A stretch of DNA of 64,000 nt from Leucosporidium creatinivorum (taxonomy: Eukaryota; Basidiomycota; Microbotryomycetes; Leucosporidiales; Leucosporidiaceae), in NCBI GenBank assembly GCA_001600635.1, contig BCKL01000017.1:514003-578002 (forward strand), read 5' to 3'. Below are positions 1 to 11,258 of this stretch, piece by piece. The translations under genes were made by a program, and so were the position numbers. The number at the start of each line of letters is the position of its first letter. Position 1 is the first letter of the stretch. Under the pieces are notes generated by a model. That model saw only the letters and a program-made list of their open reading frames with translations, did no database searches and was not told the origin of the DNA.

Positions 1-30
1 CGGTGAGCCCGAGACTTTACGCTCGCGTTC

Positions 31-1284
31 ATGCCGTGGCTTGCTCACTCCGCGTCGTCATCATACAGCACCTCCACCTCGTCAGGCAAGCGAGCACTGG
101 AGAAGCCGTCGCTCCCGCCCGAGATTATCGCTCAGATTGTACAAGAGGTCGCTTACGGCCACTATAGCTACGGACTCACCAAGTTTGTACGCTACAAGAC
201 CCTACGCCGACTCTGTCTCGTCTCAAAGGCATGGCTCCCGGCCGCCCGCTCGGCGCTCTACAACCTCATTTTCCTCGAGTCCAAGGACGGCCTAGACGAG
301 GATGACGAGGAGCTGGAGTACGAGTACTACTACGCGTCGGACGACGAGTACATGGACGAGCCCATCCAAGGAGACCCCATCCTTCCTCCCGAAACCCCTC
401 CATTCCGCGACCAAGCTCTTCTCACCTCGCTTCGCCGATATCCACATCTCCGGCCGCTTGTGCGCGGCCTCATCGTCACCTACAGCTTCAAGAAGTCCAC
501 AGACCGCATGGAAGATGCTGACCCGACGCTGAGTGAGCTGTTCAGGCTATGCAGCCGCATCACTCGGCTCGGGCTCAGGAATGGGCCGGATTCCCTTTCC
601 ACGGACACGGCGGAGCTGGCCTCAGCCCTCTCCGGCCATGCATCCAATCATCCAATCGAGGAGCTGGAGATGCCTTGGACTGGAACAGGCTGCGGGATGC
701 TGCTAGAGGCAACACCTGAGCTCCGAAGGCTCGTGTTGACCGAAGATAAAGACATGTGGTCGTCAGACTCAGAGGCCGAGCAGTTCAACTCGGACTCCTT
801 CACGTTCAATCTCAAGGAGCTCCGAGTCGACTGGCTACCAAAGGGCATCAGTGTCGCCCCACTCCTCCTCGCCGAATCACCGTCGACCATCTCGTCCCTC
901 GACTTGCGTCTCCCCATCCTCCTGCACATTACGACCGACATACCCTCGGTCACCACTTTCACCCTCCACTTCCCATCGTCACCTCTCTCTCAGGAGAACG
1001 CCAGCAAGATGGTCGCCGCCCTCCAGCACTTCCCCTCCCTCCTCACTCTCCGGCTCGTCGACCTCGCCCTTCCCTCGGCCGATGTCAGCTCGCTCCTCCT
1101 CCGCCTACCGCCTCCCCTCACCCTCCTCAGCATTAAAGGCAGTAAAGTGGATAAACCGGCAATCCTGCAATACCTTCAGGATGCGCCACCTCGTCAAGGA
1201 TTCAGGCTCGAGGTCAAGCGCCGAGTGAGGGAGAGCGAGGAGGTGCAGGAGGCGTGCAGGAAGCTGGGGATCAAGCTGGTGTAG
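31..1284 (+). CDS. F-box-like protein, single exon
   Basis: One uninterrupted ATG-to-TAG frame of 417 codons. Near residues 28-80 there is an F-box-like module: LPPEIIAQIV followed by LRRLCLVSKAWLPAARSALY, the usual 'L-P-E-I-hydrophobic ... L.LVSK.W...A...LY' layout of fungal F-box proteins. An acidic stretch rich in D/E and Y follows at about residues 90-110. The rest has regularly spaced leucine-rich segments consistent with degenerate LRR repeats. F-box proteins recruit substrates to SCF ubiquitin ligases through Skp1; the substrate here cannot be told. It is one of very few long genes here without an intron. Large fungal F-box/LRR families evolve fast, so no orthologue is proposed. Confidence 0.7.
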   Translation: MPWLAHSASSSYSTSTSSGKRALEKPSLPPEIIAQIVQEVAYGHYSYGLTKFVRYKTLRRLCLVSKAWLPAARSALYNLIFLESKDGLDEDDEELEYEYYYASDDEYMDEPIQGDPILPPETPPFRDQALLTSLRRYPHLRPLVRGLIVTYSFKKSTDRMEDADPTLSELFRLCSRITRLGLRNGPDSLSTDTAELASALSGHASNHPIEELEMPWTGTGCGMLLEATPELRRLVLTEDKDMWSSDSEAEQFNSDSFTFNLKELRVDWLPKGISVAPLLLAESPSTISSLDLRLPILLHITTDIPSVTTFTLHFPSSPLSQENASKMVAALQHFPSLLTLRLVDLALPSADVSSLLLRLPPPLTLLSIKGSKVDKPAILQYLQDAPPRQGFRLEVKRRVRESEEVQEACRKLGIKLV

Positions 1285-1534
1285 ATTGGCGTGTCCGTGC
1301 ATCTGTGGCGTAGTTATCCTGGACTATTTCAGTGACATCTTCGTCGGTGCCAGTACTCGACTCCCCTTGCGAAGCTCGGCGCAGGCGAATCGAGCCTTTC
1401 GTACTCTTCGCGATGACCGAACAAGTTAGGTAACGATGTAGACGAATAGTTGCGAATAGAAGAAGCTACAGATGATGCAAGGAGAGATGTTCAGAGGGCA
1501 AGGAGGGCGAACAGCCGAAGCTCGGCGAAGGAAA

Positions 1535-2605
1535 TTAGCAAAGGACGGCTCCAGCGACAGCGACCAGCGCGCCGAGGAGGGAGGCCCCAGCGATCCTCCT
1601 AGCTCCCGAGGTCTGGGATGAGGTAGCGGCGGTGGTGGTAGCGCTGGCGGCGTTCTGGTTGTTGGCTGCAGAAGTGACGACCGAGGTGGAGGAGCTGCGA
1701 AAGCGAGAAGACATGTCAGCTTGTCGCCCTCCGGCGGGAGGACGCGCAAAAGTAGAGATCAGAAGAGGAGCTCTAACTCACGCCTTGCCGCTCTTTCCGG
1801 GGGTCATCGAAGACGACTTGCCCGAAGCGATGGTGGTGATCTGCGAAGCCGTGCTGACCTGCTCGCCCGAGATGGTAGCGAGAGCGGTACCGTTGGCAAA
1901 GCCGATGGCAATGCACTGGTTGGCGAAGGCTGTATGAAGGAGAGGAAGGTCAGGTCTTCGTTGCGGTCGGATCGACGAGCGCAGCGCGCCGAGGTGGCTG
2001 GTCGATCTAGAGACTGACCATTGAACTGCATAAGAGGGACGCTGCCTCCTGTGCTCGTCTTGTCCGAGACGATGCAAGAAGCGCAATTCCCTGTCGTGGA
2101 ACAGGAAGATCAGCAAGGGTCCTCGAAATCGCCGAGCTCGGCGGCGAGGAGGCTTGTCGCGAGCCAGATCCTCCGCTAGGACCGACTCCAACCACCGCTA
2201 CACCAGCGCTAGCTACACCAGCCAAAACGCCCAACTCACTGATAACACCCAAGCTGGTCTGCCCGCACGAACACCTCCCAACGACCTCCTCATCCGTCCC
2301 TCCCGTAGCCATGCACTGCGCGATAACCTTGGCAATATCATCGCACCCCGTCTGGCAGTTGGCAGTCGAAGCAGCGATGATGGCGGGAAGGTATGAGGTC
2401 GAGTTGGATGCTTGGCCGTCGCGCTTCGTGAGCGCGAGATGGGCGTGCTTCGGCGATGAGTGGGCGGAGACTGTAGGTGGGTAGAAGGGTGCTGTGTTAG
2501 CTCGGTTGTGCTATAGACGTTGAGAGCGCAGGAAGCGGGAAAGAGCAGCAAAGACGCACCTCCAGCGATCAGAGCAGCCACAGCGAGAGCGAGAACGGAG
2601 CGCAT
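1535..2605 (-). CDS. Cysteine-rich secreted protein, probable GPI anchor (CFEM-like spacing)
   Basis: Five exons: 2560-2605, 2240-2470, 2019-2090, 1782-1929 and 1535-1694. They join to 218 codons with all phases agreeing and CTGAC-like branch sites in the introns. The product starts with a hydrophobic signal peptide (MRSVLALAVAALIAGG). It has eight cysteines in the order C-x3-C-x9-C-x12-C-x-C...C-x2-C...C, including RCSCG and NCASC. It ends in a Ser/Thr-rich stretch and a hydrophobic tail (GASLLGALVAVAGAVLC), as expected for a GPI signal. The spacing resembles the fungal CFEM/8-Cys wall-protein class but the match is not exact, so the family name is an inference. Probable location is plasma membrane or cell wall. 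Confidence 0.7.
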
Positions 2606-3171
2606 CCTGAGCGAGCGGGGCTGTAGTGTGTTAAACGAGCGTGGGTGGGTCGATCAACGACGGGTGGGTGGTGTACTGCTACAGGCGAGACGACGAGTAA
2701 AACGAGGCAAGAAATGGGAGAAAGCAGAGACGAGAGAGGCTGCTTCTCTGTCTCGCCCCCTCCGAGGCACCTCGCCCATTTCGGCGATGAAGTTCGCAAG
2801 ACAGATTCTCGACTGGAGACGTGAGACTTGAGCTCGCTGCTGCGCTGTAAGTTTCGACGTATAACAGCTGTGTATCGCTGCGAAACAATCTGCAGCCTCT
2901 GCTGATTTCTCAACTTTGCACCGTCGACGAAGCAGCAGCACCGAGTCGGTTCGCCGAGCTCTCTCATCCGAGCTATAGTGATGGTACAAAAGAGACGGGT
3001 AAAATAGCATAGTCAGATCCACCTCCTTCCTTCCCACTGAGGTGCAGTAATAACAGCTCCTCACTCCATCAGCAAGCACGCTCCTCGGTCTATCTCCATC
3101 TCGATCTCCCACGCCCGCTGTTGTCGCCGACTCCTCCCCTCCGCCTCCAGCTCTTCGACGACTGAAGATAC
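2606..3171. other. Intergenic, no gene seen
   Basis: This is the promoter and leader region of the cysteine-rich protein gene and the 3' flank of CK2 copy 1. The open frames here overlap antisense to one another, lack splice-consistent continuation and resemble no family. Confidence 0.5.
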
Positions 3172-5428
3172 CTATGCACTCCCCGCCGCCGCCCTAGCAG
3201 CAGCCTCCCTCACAGGCTCAAAGTAAGGGTGCTGCATCGCCTCCTCGGCGGTGAGGCGCTCCTGATGATCGTACCGCAGGAGCTTGTCGAGGAAGTCGAT
3301 GCCCTCGTTGGAGATGTAGCGTTGGTTTTCCGAGGTGATGAAGCGCGACCAGGGCTTCTTGGCGTAGCTGTTCGAGCGGAAGCAGGGTTAAAGTCAGGAG
3401 TAGGAGCGGAGGGAGAATGAGATGGCGGAGACGAACCGGCCGAGAATGTCGTCGAACTCCTGTTGTAGTCGAAGCAGAGTGTGAGGGTCAGCGAAGGCTC
3501 GGCTGAAGCTCAAGGACCAAGCGAGCGACGACGCACCGAGCTCAGGTCGATGTTGTACTTCTCCAGGTAGGCGTAGAGGTCATCGGTACCGAGGACCTTG
3601 GTGATCTTGACGAGCTGATCATAGTTGTCGTGACCGTGGAAGAAGGGCTCCTTGCGGAAGATCTGCGAGGGGGGAGAGAGAGCGGGTCAGTCCTCACCTT
3701 CCTCGATGCCGAGGAGCGAGGCGAAACGTACCATCGATGCGAACATGCAGCCAAGGGACCACATGTCGAGCGAGTAGTCGTACTCTGTGGACGGTCAAGA
3801 AGGTCAGTCAGAGCTCGGCGAGGCTTAAGAGCGGAGTTGGACGCACCCTGGAAGTCGACGAGCAGCTCGGGACCCTTGAAGTACCGACTAGCTACACGAA
3901 CATTGTACTCGGTGTTGGGGTGGTAGAACTCTGCCAGTCCCCAGTCGATGAGTCGCAGCTGTTTGAACGCTCGGCGTCAGCAGCGATCTCTAGGCGACGG
4001 CGAAAGAGGGCAGACACGCACCTGCTTCTTCTCGTGGTCGATCATCACATTGTGAGGCTTAACATCGCGGTGCATGATTCCCCTCGAGTGGCAGAAGTCG
4101 AGAGCCTTGAGCAGCTCGTTGATGTAGAAGCGCTGTTCGGTGAGAGGAGGGAGGTGAGCGAGCTGATGGGACGAATGAGAGAGAAACACCACTTACGACA
4201 TCAAAATCGGTGAACTTGGGGTAGAGGGTCTTGAAGTCGGTGTTGTTGACGTACTCGAAGATGATGGAAGGGGTCTTGGACTGCTCGGCGGGGCGAGAGG
4301 TCAGCCTTCGCTCTGCTTGACTCCTCAAAACCAGCCACCTCGCAAGCTGCTCATCTGCCAAACCTTAAGTCTCGACTCACCTGAGGATCCCGAACGACAT
4401 CGTGAAGGCCGACAATGTTGGGGCCGCCCGAAAGGTTCTGCAGGATCTTGATCTCGCGCTTGATCTTCTTTTTCTTGACGGGCTTGAGGACCTTGATGAT
4501 GCACTTGTCATCGTTGACCGTGTTGACGCCCTCGAATACTTCAGAGTACTGTTGAAGGGAGAGATGTGTGTCAGCGGCCGCTCCGAATCGTTGCGAGCGT
4601 GCAATGCTGGAGTGTGGGGTGGGACCGCATTCAAGACGAGCTTAGGGAGATCATCAAGGACTTCATCCAGCTCTGCGCTAGTCGAGTGCACCTCGAGACC
4701 CCGAGCCAGCTGCCCCTTCCGCCTCACTGGTCGTTCAATGCCAAATCCGCTCGCGCCGAGGTGGCGGCCGGTCTCTCAAGCATACACTACACGACGACGG
4801 CGCTCCCTTAACAGTGCCCGCGGGACTCGAGGGCATCTCGAGCACGGCGCCTACTCGAGAGCGGAGCCTCGTCTCGCCGCACTGGCTCAGCTCGGCTCGG
4901 GCAGAGACTGACGAGAGACCAGCGTGCGGCATAGCACACACCTCATCCTCGCATAAAGCGGCAGCCCGCAAGCTGCTAGCCTGCAGACCTCCAGCTTTCG
5001 AGGGACGACGCGTGTTGCTGCCATTTGCGCTTATGCCAGATGCCCGATCCTGTAGGGCAGCAGAGCACGGGTGGAAGGCCTCCGACCATCCAAGTACAGT
5101 GGGCCCGCCGTAGAAGCTTGTGCAGCCTCTACAGCGAGCTCTACAGAGGTACGCGGGCGCCCTCCCTGCCGTCCTGAGCCTTCCCTCGCTCGTCCGCCGC
5201 TCTGTAGCCCTTCACAGCTCCCAGAGCACCTCCCGCTCTTCTGCACCTCATTTCCAACCAGCATAGACCTGCACCGTTACTCACCTTTCCCCTGCCGACC
5301 TTCCTAACGACCTCGTAGCTATCCTGCACTCCCCAGCTGACCATCAACCCATCGTAATCCCACCAAGAGCGGCCAAACTTTTCGTTGACGTTGGGGTACA
5401 CCCGCGCTTCACTCCGTCCGGGTGACAT
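3172..5428 (-). CDS. CKA1: Casein kinase II catalytic (alpha) subunit, copy 1
   Basis: Protein kinase CK2 alpha, an acidophilic Ser/Thr kinase of nucleus and cytoplasm. The first exon (5285-5428) ends in VRKVGRGK and joins YSEVFEG at 4548, giving the glycine loop. Then come the CK2-specific basic cluster [17 protein letters not shown] (catalytic loop), [10 protein letters not shown] (CK2 has DWG where most kinases have DFG), [10 protein letters not shown] (CK2-type activation segment), [16 protein letters not shown] and [15 protein letters not shown] near the C-terminus. The N-terminal [11 protein letters not shown] matches the CK2 start region. At least eight introns are visible. Intron 1 (4549-5284) is 736 nt, far longer than its neighbours. 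A second CK2 alpha gene lies at 58829-61261. Identification is secure; which copy corresponds to yeast CKA1 or CKA2 is not decided. Confidence 0.93.
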
Positions 5429-6023
5429 TGGCGCTGGTTCGAAGGCTGGAAGGGTGCAGAAAGAGGGAGAGAGACGAGAGAGGCGTCGAGGGTGAAAGGG
5501 AGTGATGGGAAGAGAGAGAAAGCTGTAGGGCAGCAAGGAGTGAGCCTTGCGGTCCGTAGAGAGTAGTCTGTACACCTACAGCGAGACGAGGTGGCGAGGC
5601 CGAGAGAGGGGAAGAAGGGAGAGCCAGGGAAGGAGCTTTGCGTCAAGGTTGGAGAGTGTCGAGACGTGAAGGCGAATGTGCTGCAGCTGTAGGGGCGAAA
5701 GGTCTGCAGCGCTACAGCTCTCTATTGAATCGCTCAGACTTTCGCGGAACGCTCCCTGCAGCTCAATCGACCTGCTCGGCGTTCGTCTGCTTCCCTTCGG
5801 CGCTTTAAAGGCATGAAGCACGATTATAACGAATTCTGGGCCAGCATGACGTACCCTACCATGCTTGGCTTGCCTGTGCGAGCTGCTCATGCCTCCCAGC
5901 GAGCTCACATTGCGCTGCAAGCTCGACCTTAGCCTCGGCGCTCCACTTCAGGTCGACCTCAGTCCTCTAGCATATGCACAGTGTTGCACCGTCAATACAC
6001 ATCTACTCTCTAAGCTCCCACTA
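5429..6023. other. Intergenic between CK2 copy 1 and carrier copy 1
   Basis: Holds the pyrimidine-rich leader of CK2 copy 1 and the 3' flank of the downstream carrier gene. I find no frame here with credible coding character. Confidence 0.5.
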
Positions 6024-8013
6024 CTACGTTTTCAACTGCTCAGCCCCCAAAAACTGCATCGTCGTCTCCCAAACGAGCAGCGCCGAGGCGTTCTGTTCGT
6101 ACGGTCGAGCCAAAGGTCAGCGGGTTGCTCTGCTTCGTTCGGAAGCGAGCGAGGAGAGCTTACCGTAGGGAACGCTCGCAAGAGACATGGTACGAAACCG
6201 CGGTAGAATGCCTGCGCGGTGTAGGTTCGGCGAAGGTCAGCTCGCCCAGTCAAGAAGAGGCGAAGAAGCTAAGGAAAGGCAGCGCACTTTGGGTCCTCCC
6301 TCAGCCCAGATCTTCAGCGCTACGTCCTTGATACCCTTGTACTTGGGTTTTGTGGGCGAGTCGGTCATCATTCGGCTGTTGCGACGGGTTCGGCGAAGGG
6401 GGAAAGGGAAGGACGGGGTGTCAGCTACACGCTGACGCGCATCGAACAGTGAGCGAGAGCACTCACTTCTTGATGGTATCAAACGGGAACGACCCGATCC
6501 AGAAAGCATTAGAAGCCATCCCTCCCGCCAAGAACGTCGCCGTCCCCTTCGACACCTTCCACTTGCTCTCTTCCGGTACAGCCCTGAACCTCCTCATCAT
6601 GATCTCGTAGCTGCAGAAGCTGCTCGACCGAACCCACTTCGTCAGCTCCACGCACCAGAGCAGGAAGAGCAAGCAAAGGGACTCACTAAGCGCCGAACCA
6701 ACTCCGGAATAGCAGCGTCGCGAAGAAACCTCGATACAGGCCGGTTGGGCCGTTGGCGCGGTAGACTTGAGCTACACAGTCTATTGGGTTCTTGTAGAGC
6801 TTGGGTCCTGTCATCTGCATTTGTAGCTTGGCTGTTTCGGACGAGGTAGTGGTCAGCTTCGGCGCTTGTCGTCGAGGGAGGGCAGACGCGAGACGAACCC
6901 TTGATATGCTCCACCGGACAGATTACACAGCTCGCCGACATTCCAGCGAGGATTCCTGATGCCTGTTCACCACGCAAAACAGGTCAGCTCCCAGCGCCAA
7001 ACTCGATCCTCTCCCTTCGCCGAGCACGAGAAACGCACCGTATGACCCTTCAGACTCAACCTCGCAGCTGCCTCCTCTCCAGCTTCTTCTCCGCGCTGTC
7101 TTGCTTCTATCCGAGCAAACATGAGGCGGTAGTCTGATGGGGATCGAAGGTCAGCTAAGGCCGAACCTCAAGCGAGATCTCGAGAAAACGTACTATGCAG
7201 CGAGCCCAGCAGCACCGCATCGCTCATAGCCCATCCTACCGCCGGTGGACTTGCACCTGCACCCTCAAACACAACAAGGTCAGCTCGAGCTCTCCAACTT
7301 CGGCGGATCCGGAACGAGCTCGATGCGCACCTTTATACAGCGCCCTCGGTCCTTCCAGCTTAATCGTCCGTTTCAGACAATCCAACGGCCCCGTGAAGGT
7401 GCCCGGCGGGGAGCATTGCCTGTAGATTGAGCGAATAAGATTAGCGAAAGCGTTTCTGGCGAAGCTGAGCGGGCGATCGCGGCCTACATCCGTGTTTTGA
7501 TGGTGTCGAAGGGGTCTGTAGTGGAGGAGAAAGTGGTCAGTATTCTTCTCCTGCTGCTACGGCCCTTGTCTGCTCCTCCGCGCCTCCACCCAGGTCCGCC
7601 ATTGTCTGCTGAGCTGTTTCGAGCTGGCGAAGACCGCATGCTGCCTAATGACAGTGTTCAGCTGCTCCTCGGCTCTGCAGGACATCCAATAGGTCCATAA
7701 GAGCCCGCCTGTGCTGTTCTGGCCCTCTCGCGAGCTTGCAGCTGACCTCCCAGCTCCGTCGTCTGCCCCTCCTTCCCTCCATTTCTCTCCCCATTCAACC
7801 GTAGGACATTGACTTACGTCCTACCAACAGCTTGGTAGCCCCTGACGCCGTCCCCGCTAAGAACCCTGCCCCTCTAAATCCTGTATCGGCGTTGTTGGCG
7901 ACGGGCTGAGGAGGGAGAGCAGAGGAAACGCCTGTTGCTGTCGTTGGAGCTGCTCGTATTGATGTTGGCGGTGCTGTGCTTGACACTGATGTACTGGCGT
8001 TTGTGCTGGCCAT
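6024..8013 (-). CDS. Mitochondrial carrier family protein (SLC25), copy 1
   Basis: Multi-exon gene of the mitochondrial inner-membrane carrier family, with three tandem repeats of about 100 residues. Repeat signatures visible are GHPFDTIKTRM (repeat 1, formed across two introns), the degenerate CPVEHIKAKLQMQ (repeat 2) and FPFDTIKNRMM (repeat 3). There is a conserved YRGFVPCLLRAFPTNAS segment before the last helix and the C-terminus is FLGAEQLKT. The N-terminus (MASTNASTS...) is low complexity. Carriers with PFDTIK-type repeats and this C-terminal motif are often carnitine/acylcarnitine or amino-acid carriers, but I cannot fix the substrate. The first intron is about 290 nt; the others are short. 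A clear paralogue lies at 22691-24115 on the same strand, sharing HNYRLMFARIEAR and NASALLVWETTM. Confidence 0.85.
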
Positions 8014-8443
8014 CCTGCTGAGCCGAGCTGGGTAAAGATGAGAGAGCGAGGGAAGCGAAGGAGGGAAAGAGACGGCGGAGCAAGCTCGACGAGTTTCGAG
8101 GAGGTCTGTAGGCTAATAGATGCCATCTTGGGCGGGTCAAGGAGCAGTAAATCTGTGACAAACTCACACCTAGCCCGCAAAGGTCAGCTTTGAGTACAGA
8201 ACCCTTCGCCATCGCCCCTTGCTCGGCGCCGAGCTGGCTGCTCTACGGACGAGAGCAACTTTACTTGCTCTAGTTATGCATCCCCGTTCGTCAGATGTGT
8301 TCAAAGAGAGATCCTTGGCAAGTCCACAGTAGCTTGGAGCACGGAGACCTCTCATAGTCGCCCGAAAGTCAAAAGCAAAAGCTCGGCGATGCCTGCACTG
8401 ACCTTTCCTCCGTCGCCTCTCTCCAGCTACCATCGCACAGCGC
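8014..8443. other. Intergenic, carrier leader and promoter
   Basis: Upstream flank of the carrier gene and downstream flank of the next minus-strand gene. An 87-codon minus-strand frame at 8170-8433 starts with ATG but is arginine-rich and looks like nothing known, so it is not called. The palindrome CTCGGCGCCGAG sits at 8222-8233. Confidence 0.45.
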
Positions 8444-9588
8444 TCAGCCTTTCACTGCCTCCTCCGTACTAGGTCTCCACCAGACCTCCCTCTCCACCTC
8501 CAGCAGCAATCTCCTCAACTCCTGCTCGACCGTCGCTTCGCCCGCCGGCCGAGCTTCATCGACCTCACCAATCTCCTTCAAGGTCCACTGTGCCATGATC
8601 ACCGCCAAAAGAGGGTTCACCTCTTCTCCCCTCCTTCGATTCCCAGTAGGAGGGCGATAGGGCGGCAACCTCTCCCTACTTTCCGCGTCGACGAGCAAGA
8701 GGTGCGAGCCCGAGGGAACGACTTTGCAGAACTTGGGCTGCCGGTATCGGCCGACGGAGGTGTCGTGGTGGTAGAAATCCATGTGCTCAAGTGGGTGGTA
8801 GCCGACGGGATCGATCTCGACGGGGAGGGGCAGGATGGTCCAAGATCCGGAAGATGGAAGATCGGAGGGGAGCGCCGAGCTTTGAAAGAAGGCGGCGAAC
8901 TGAGGGGCGAGGGTCAGCAGGTTGCTCATGGGAGCAAATCGTAGCTTTACACTACTCACATTGATCTTGCGAGTAGCTGAGTGTGAGGAATCCTGTAGCC
9001 AGCGGCGCTGCCAATCTTCATTTGCCGCTCGGAGCAGAGCTTTCCATCGTTGGAGATCCTCCACCGCGGGCACAGGGAGCCATTCAAAGCGGCAGAGGAG
9101 CCCGTCTGTACCAGGCATCACCGGTTGTGAGTGGAGCAAGACAGTGAGCTCATCATGTGTGAGGAAGCGGAAGAAGGAGAGAGACGTACGGCTCAAGATG
9201 TTGCACCTCTTCTCCAGCCGAAAGTCACCCGCCGGCCCATAGTTCTCGTCCCAACATACTCCCAGCCGATCAATCAACCGCTCCTGCAGTGCCATCTCGC
9301 TCGTCAGCTTCTCATCTCGGCGCCGAACACAAGCGAACTCACCATCTCCTTCTTCGCCCTCTGCCTATCCTTGTCGTTCCCCCTCTCCCAGCGCTCTAAT
9401 CTGACCAAGGGATAGCTGATCATTACACTACTACACCTCGTACCCGTGGGAAACTCAGTGCTATTGTCGAGATGGCGGATCGAGGACGAGAAGCAGTACG
9501 GCGGAGGAGGGTGACGGAAGTCGCTGGGAGGGAGGAAGATGGGGATCGAGTAGCGCGAGCTGATTGTGGATGTAGGTGAGGTTGACAT
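8444..9588 (-). CDS. Unrecognised protein, tandem family B, copy 1
   Basis: Four exons can be joined. Exon 1 (ATG at 9588) is Ser/Pro-rich and ends ...RQRAKKEM. Exon 2 holds ERLIDRLGVCWDENYGP. Exon 3 holds FEWLPVPAVEDLQRWKALL. The last exon holds FAAFFQSS..., a run of aromatic residues and ERLPPYRPP, and ends ...WWRPSTEEAVKG. I recognise no domain, signal peptide or membrane helix. The neighbour at 9863-11015 has the same exon order and matching blocks (ERLVEELGICWD, LPVPCLEDLERWRKVL, FAAFF, ERLPPF, EELNPLLAV, WRP), so this is a local tandem duplicate. The shared blocks support a real protein family, probably lineage-specific. Function unknown. Confidence 0.7.
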
Positions 9589-9862
9589 GGCTTGCAAGCG
9601 GTATGGAGGAAGGAGGAGAGAGGCGAGCAAGCGGACGAATGGAGTAGGCTCTCGGAGCTCGGGTCGAGCATTGGAGCTCGAACCTCCTCTTCTTCGCACT
9701 GAGGTTCACTCCGACGACCAGAACAGCGATTCTTCCAGTCAAACAAACAGCGCATAGTGTTTTCCAAAGCTCAACTGAGCCAACTAGCCACTCCTCGCTT
9801 TCTCCAGATCTCGGCGCTCGCTCCCTCCCTTCCTACGGTTTACCAGCTCCACCAGCCTAGTT

Positions 9863-11015
9863 TCACGCTCCTCCAACCTCCTCCTGGCCCTTGGCTCGAG
9901 GGCGCCAAAAGATCTCCTCCTCCATACTTCTCACCAACGCCCTCACCTGCCTTCCCCAGCCGACCCCTCCCTGCTCCTCCCCTCTCCATCTCAGCACCGC
10001 CCCCGCGGCCAACACCGCAAGCAGGGGGTTCAACTCCTCCCCTCTTCTTCTCCTTCTGCCTTCCCCCGCCCTCGAACCAGGAGCAGTGAAAGGCGGCAAC
10101 CTCTCCCCCGTCTCAGCGTTCAGCAGCTCGAGCCCGGGGGAGGGGGAGAGACGGTAGATCCCGCTGGATGAGATGGTAGGGGAGGTGCGGTGGTTCACGG
10201 AGAGGTAGGCGAGGGGGTGGGTGTACCCCGGGGAAGTGGGGAGGGGTAGGAGGGACCAGAGTGGCTCCCGAGGTTGCGACGGAGGTCTGGGGGAGGGGCT
10301 CGGCGCCGAGGGGCGGCGGGGGTGGAAGAAAGCGGCGAACTGGCGAGCAAGAAGAGGTGCGTCAGCTGGGGCGCTCACTGAGTTAAGAGACAGGAAGCTA
10401 CAGCTCACGTCAATCACCCTCCTTGCCCCCTGCTCGCCCCCTTTGATCCTCTGCTGCCGATCCTCATTCGCGCTCCTCAGGACCTTTCTCCAGCGCTCAA
10501 GATCCTCCAAGCAGGGTACGGGGAGCCAAGAACCTCGGAGTAGGGCCGAGAGGTAGCCCACGTTCACTGTGGCGTAAGTGCAGACTCAGCGAAATGCGAG
10601 CCCGAGCGAAGGCAGAGAGACGAACGGAGCACCGGGTTGCGAGGATCTGAGAGGCGGAAGCGCTTGACGGGTTGCAGGTCCGAGTCCCAGCAGATCCCCA
10701 GCTCCTCGACCAGTCGTTCCTGTACCACGAAAAGAAGCCCCAAATCAGCCGCGATTCCCTCCCCTCGAGCTCGGCGCCGAAACTCACCACCTCCCTCTCC
10801 CTCCTCCTCCTGTCCCCCCCTCCTCCAACCCTCCACTCCAAATCCGCCCTAAGCGACCCCCCGTACTCCACCTCCGCCTGTCGATAGCCGGTGACGAAGT
10901 CGGCTTGCGAGTCGAGGGAGGGGATGAAGGAAGTGAGGGTGGGAGCGAGGGGTGGTTGATAGTAGGGCTGGGGAGGGAGGGGTATGGAGTAGGAAGATGG
11001 GGAGCGGCGGAACAT
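9863..11015 (-). CDS. Unrecognised protein, tandem family B, copy 2
   Basis: Same strand and exon plan as 8444-9588. Exon 1 (ATG at 11015) reads MFRRSPSSYSIPLPP and is Pro/Ser/Tyr-rich. Exon 2 has ERLVEELGICWDSDLQP. The next exon has SWLPVPCLEDLERWRKVL and RSANEDRQQR. The last exon begins FAAFFHPRRP and ends FWRPRAKGQEEVGGA. The last exon carries long Pro/Ser and Gly/Arg/Glu low-complexity stretches absent from copy 1, suggesting faster drift after duplication. The stretch between the copies (9589-9862) is only 274 nt. No known domain was recognised. Confidence 0.68.
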
Positions 11016-11258
11016 GTTTTGTAGGGAGAAGGTGGAGGAAGGAGAGGGAGGAAAAAAGAGCGGTGAGCTCCGAGAGTCCGCAGTTTAGCTGAGCGAGCGG
11101 ACTGAGGGGTGGGCTCCACCTGCTGCCTCCACCGAGAACTGAATCACGGTGAACTTGTAACGCGCTTGGCAACAGACTGGGAAAGAGAGAGAGAGAGGGA
11201 AGTAACGGGGATGTTACACACCTCCCCCCTTATCTCCCGCTACTCTCCCTTCCCGCCC

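Noticed and set aside
8170-8433. 87-codon minus-strand ATG frame upstream of carrier copy 1
   Set aside because: Arginine-rich, no resemblance to any protein, lies in a promoter region.
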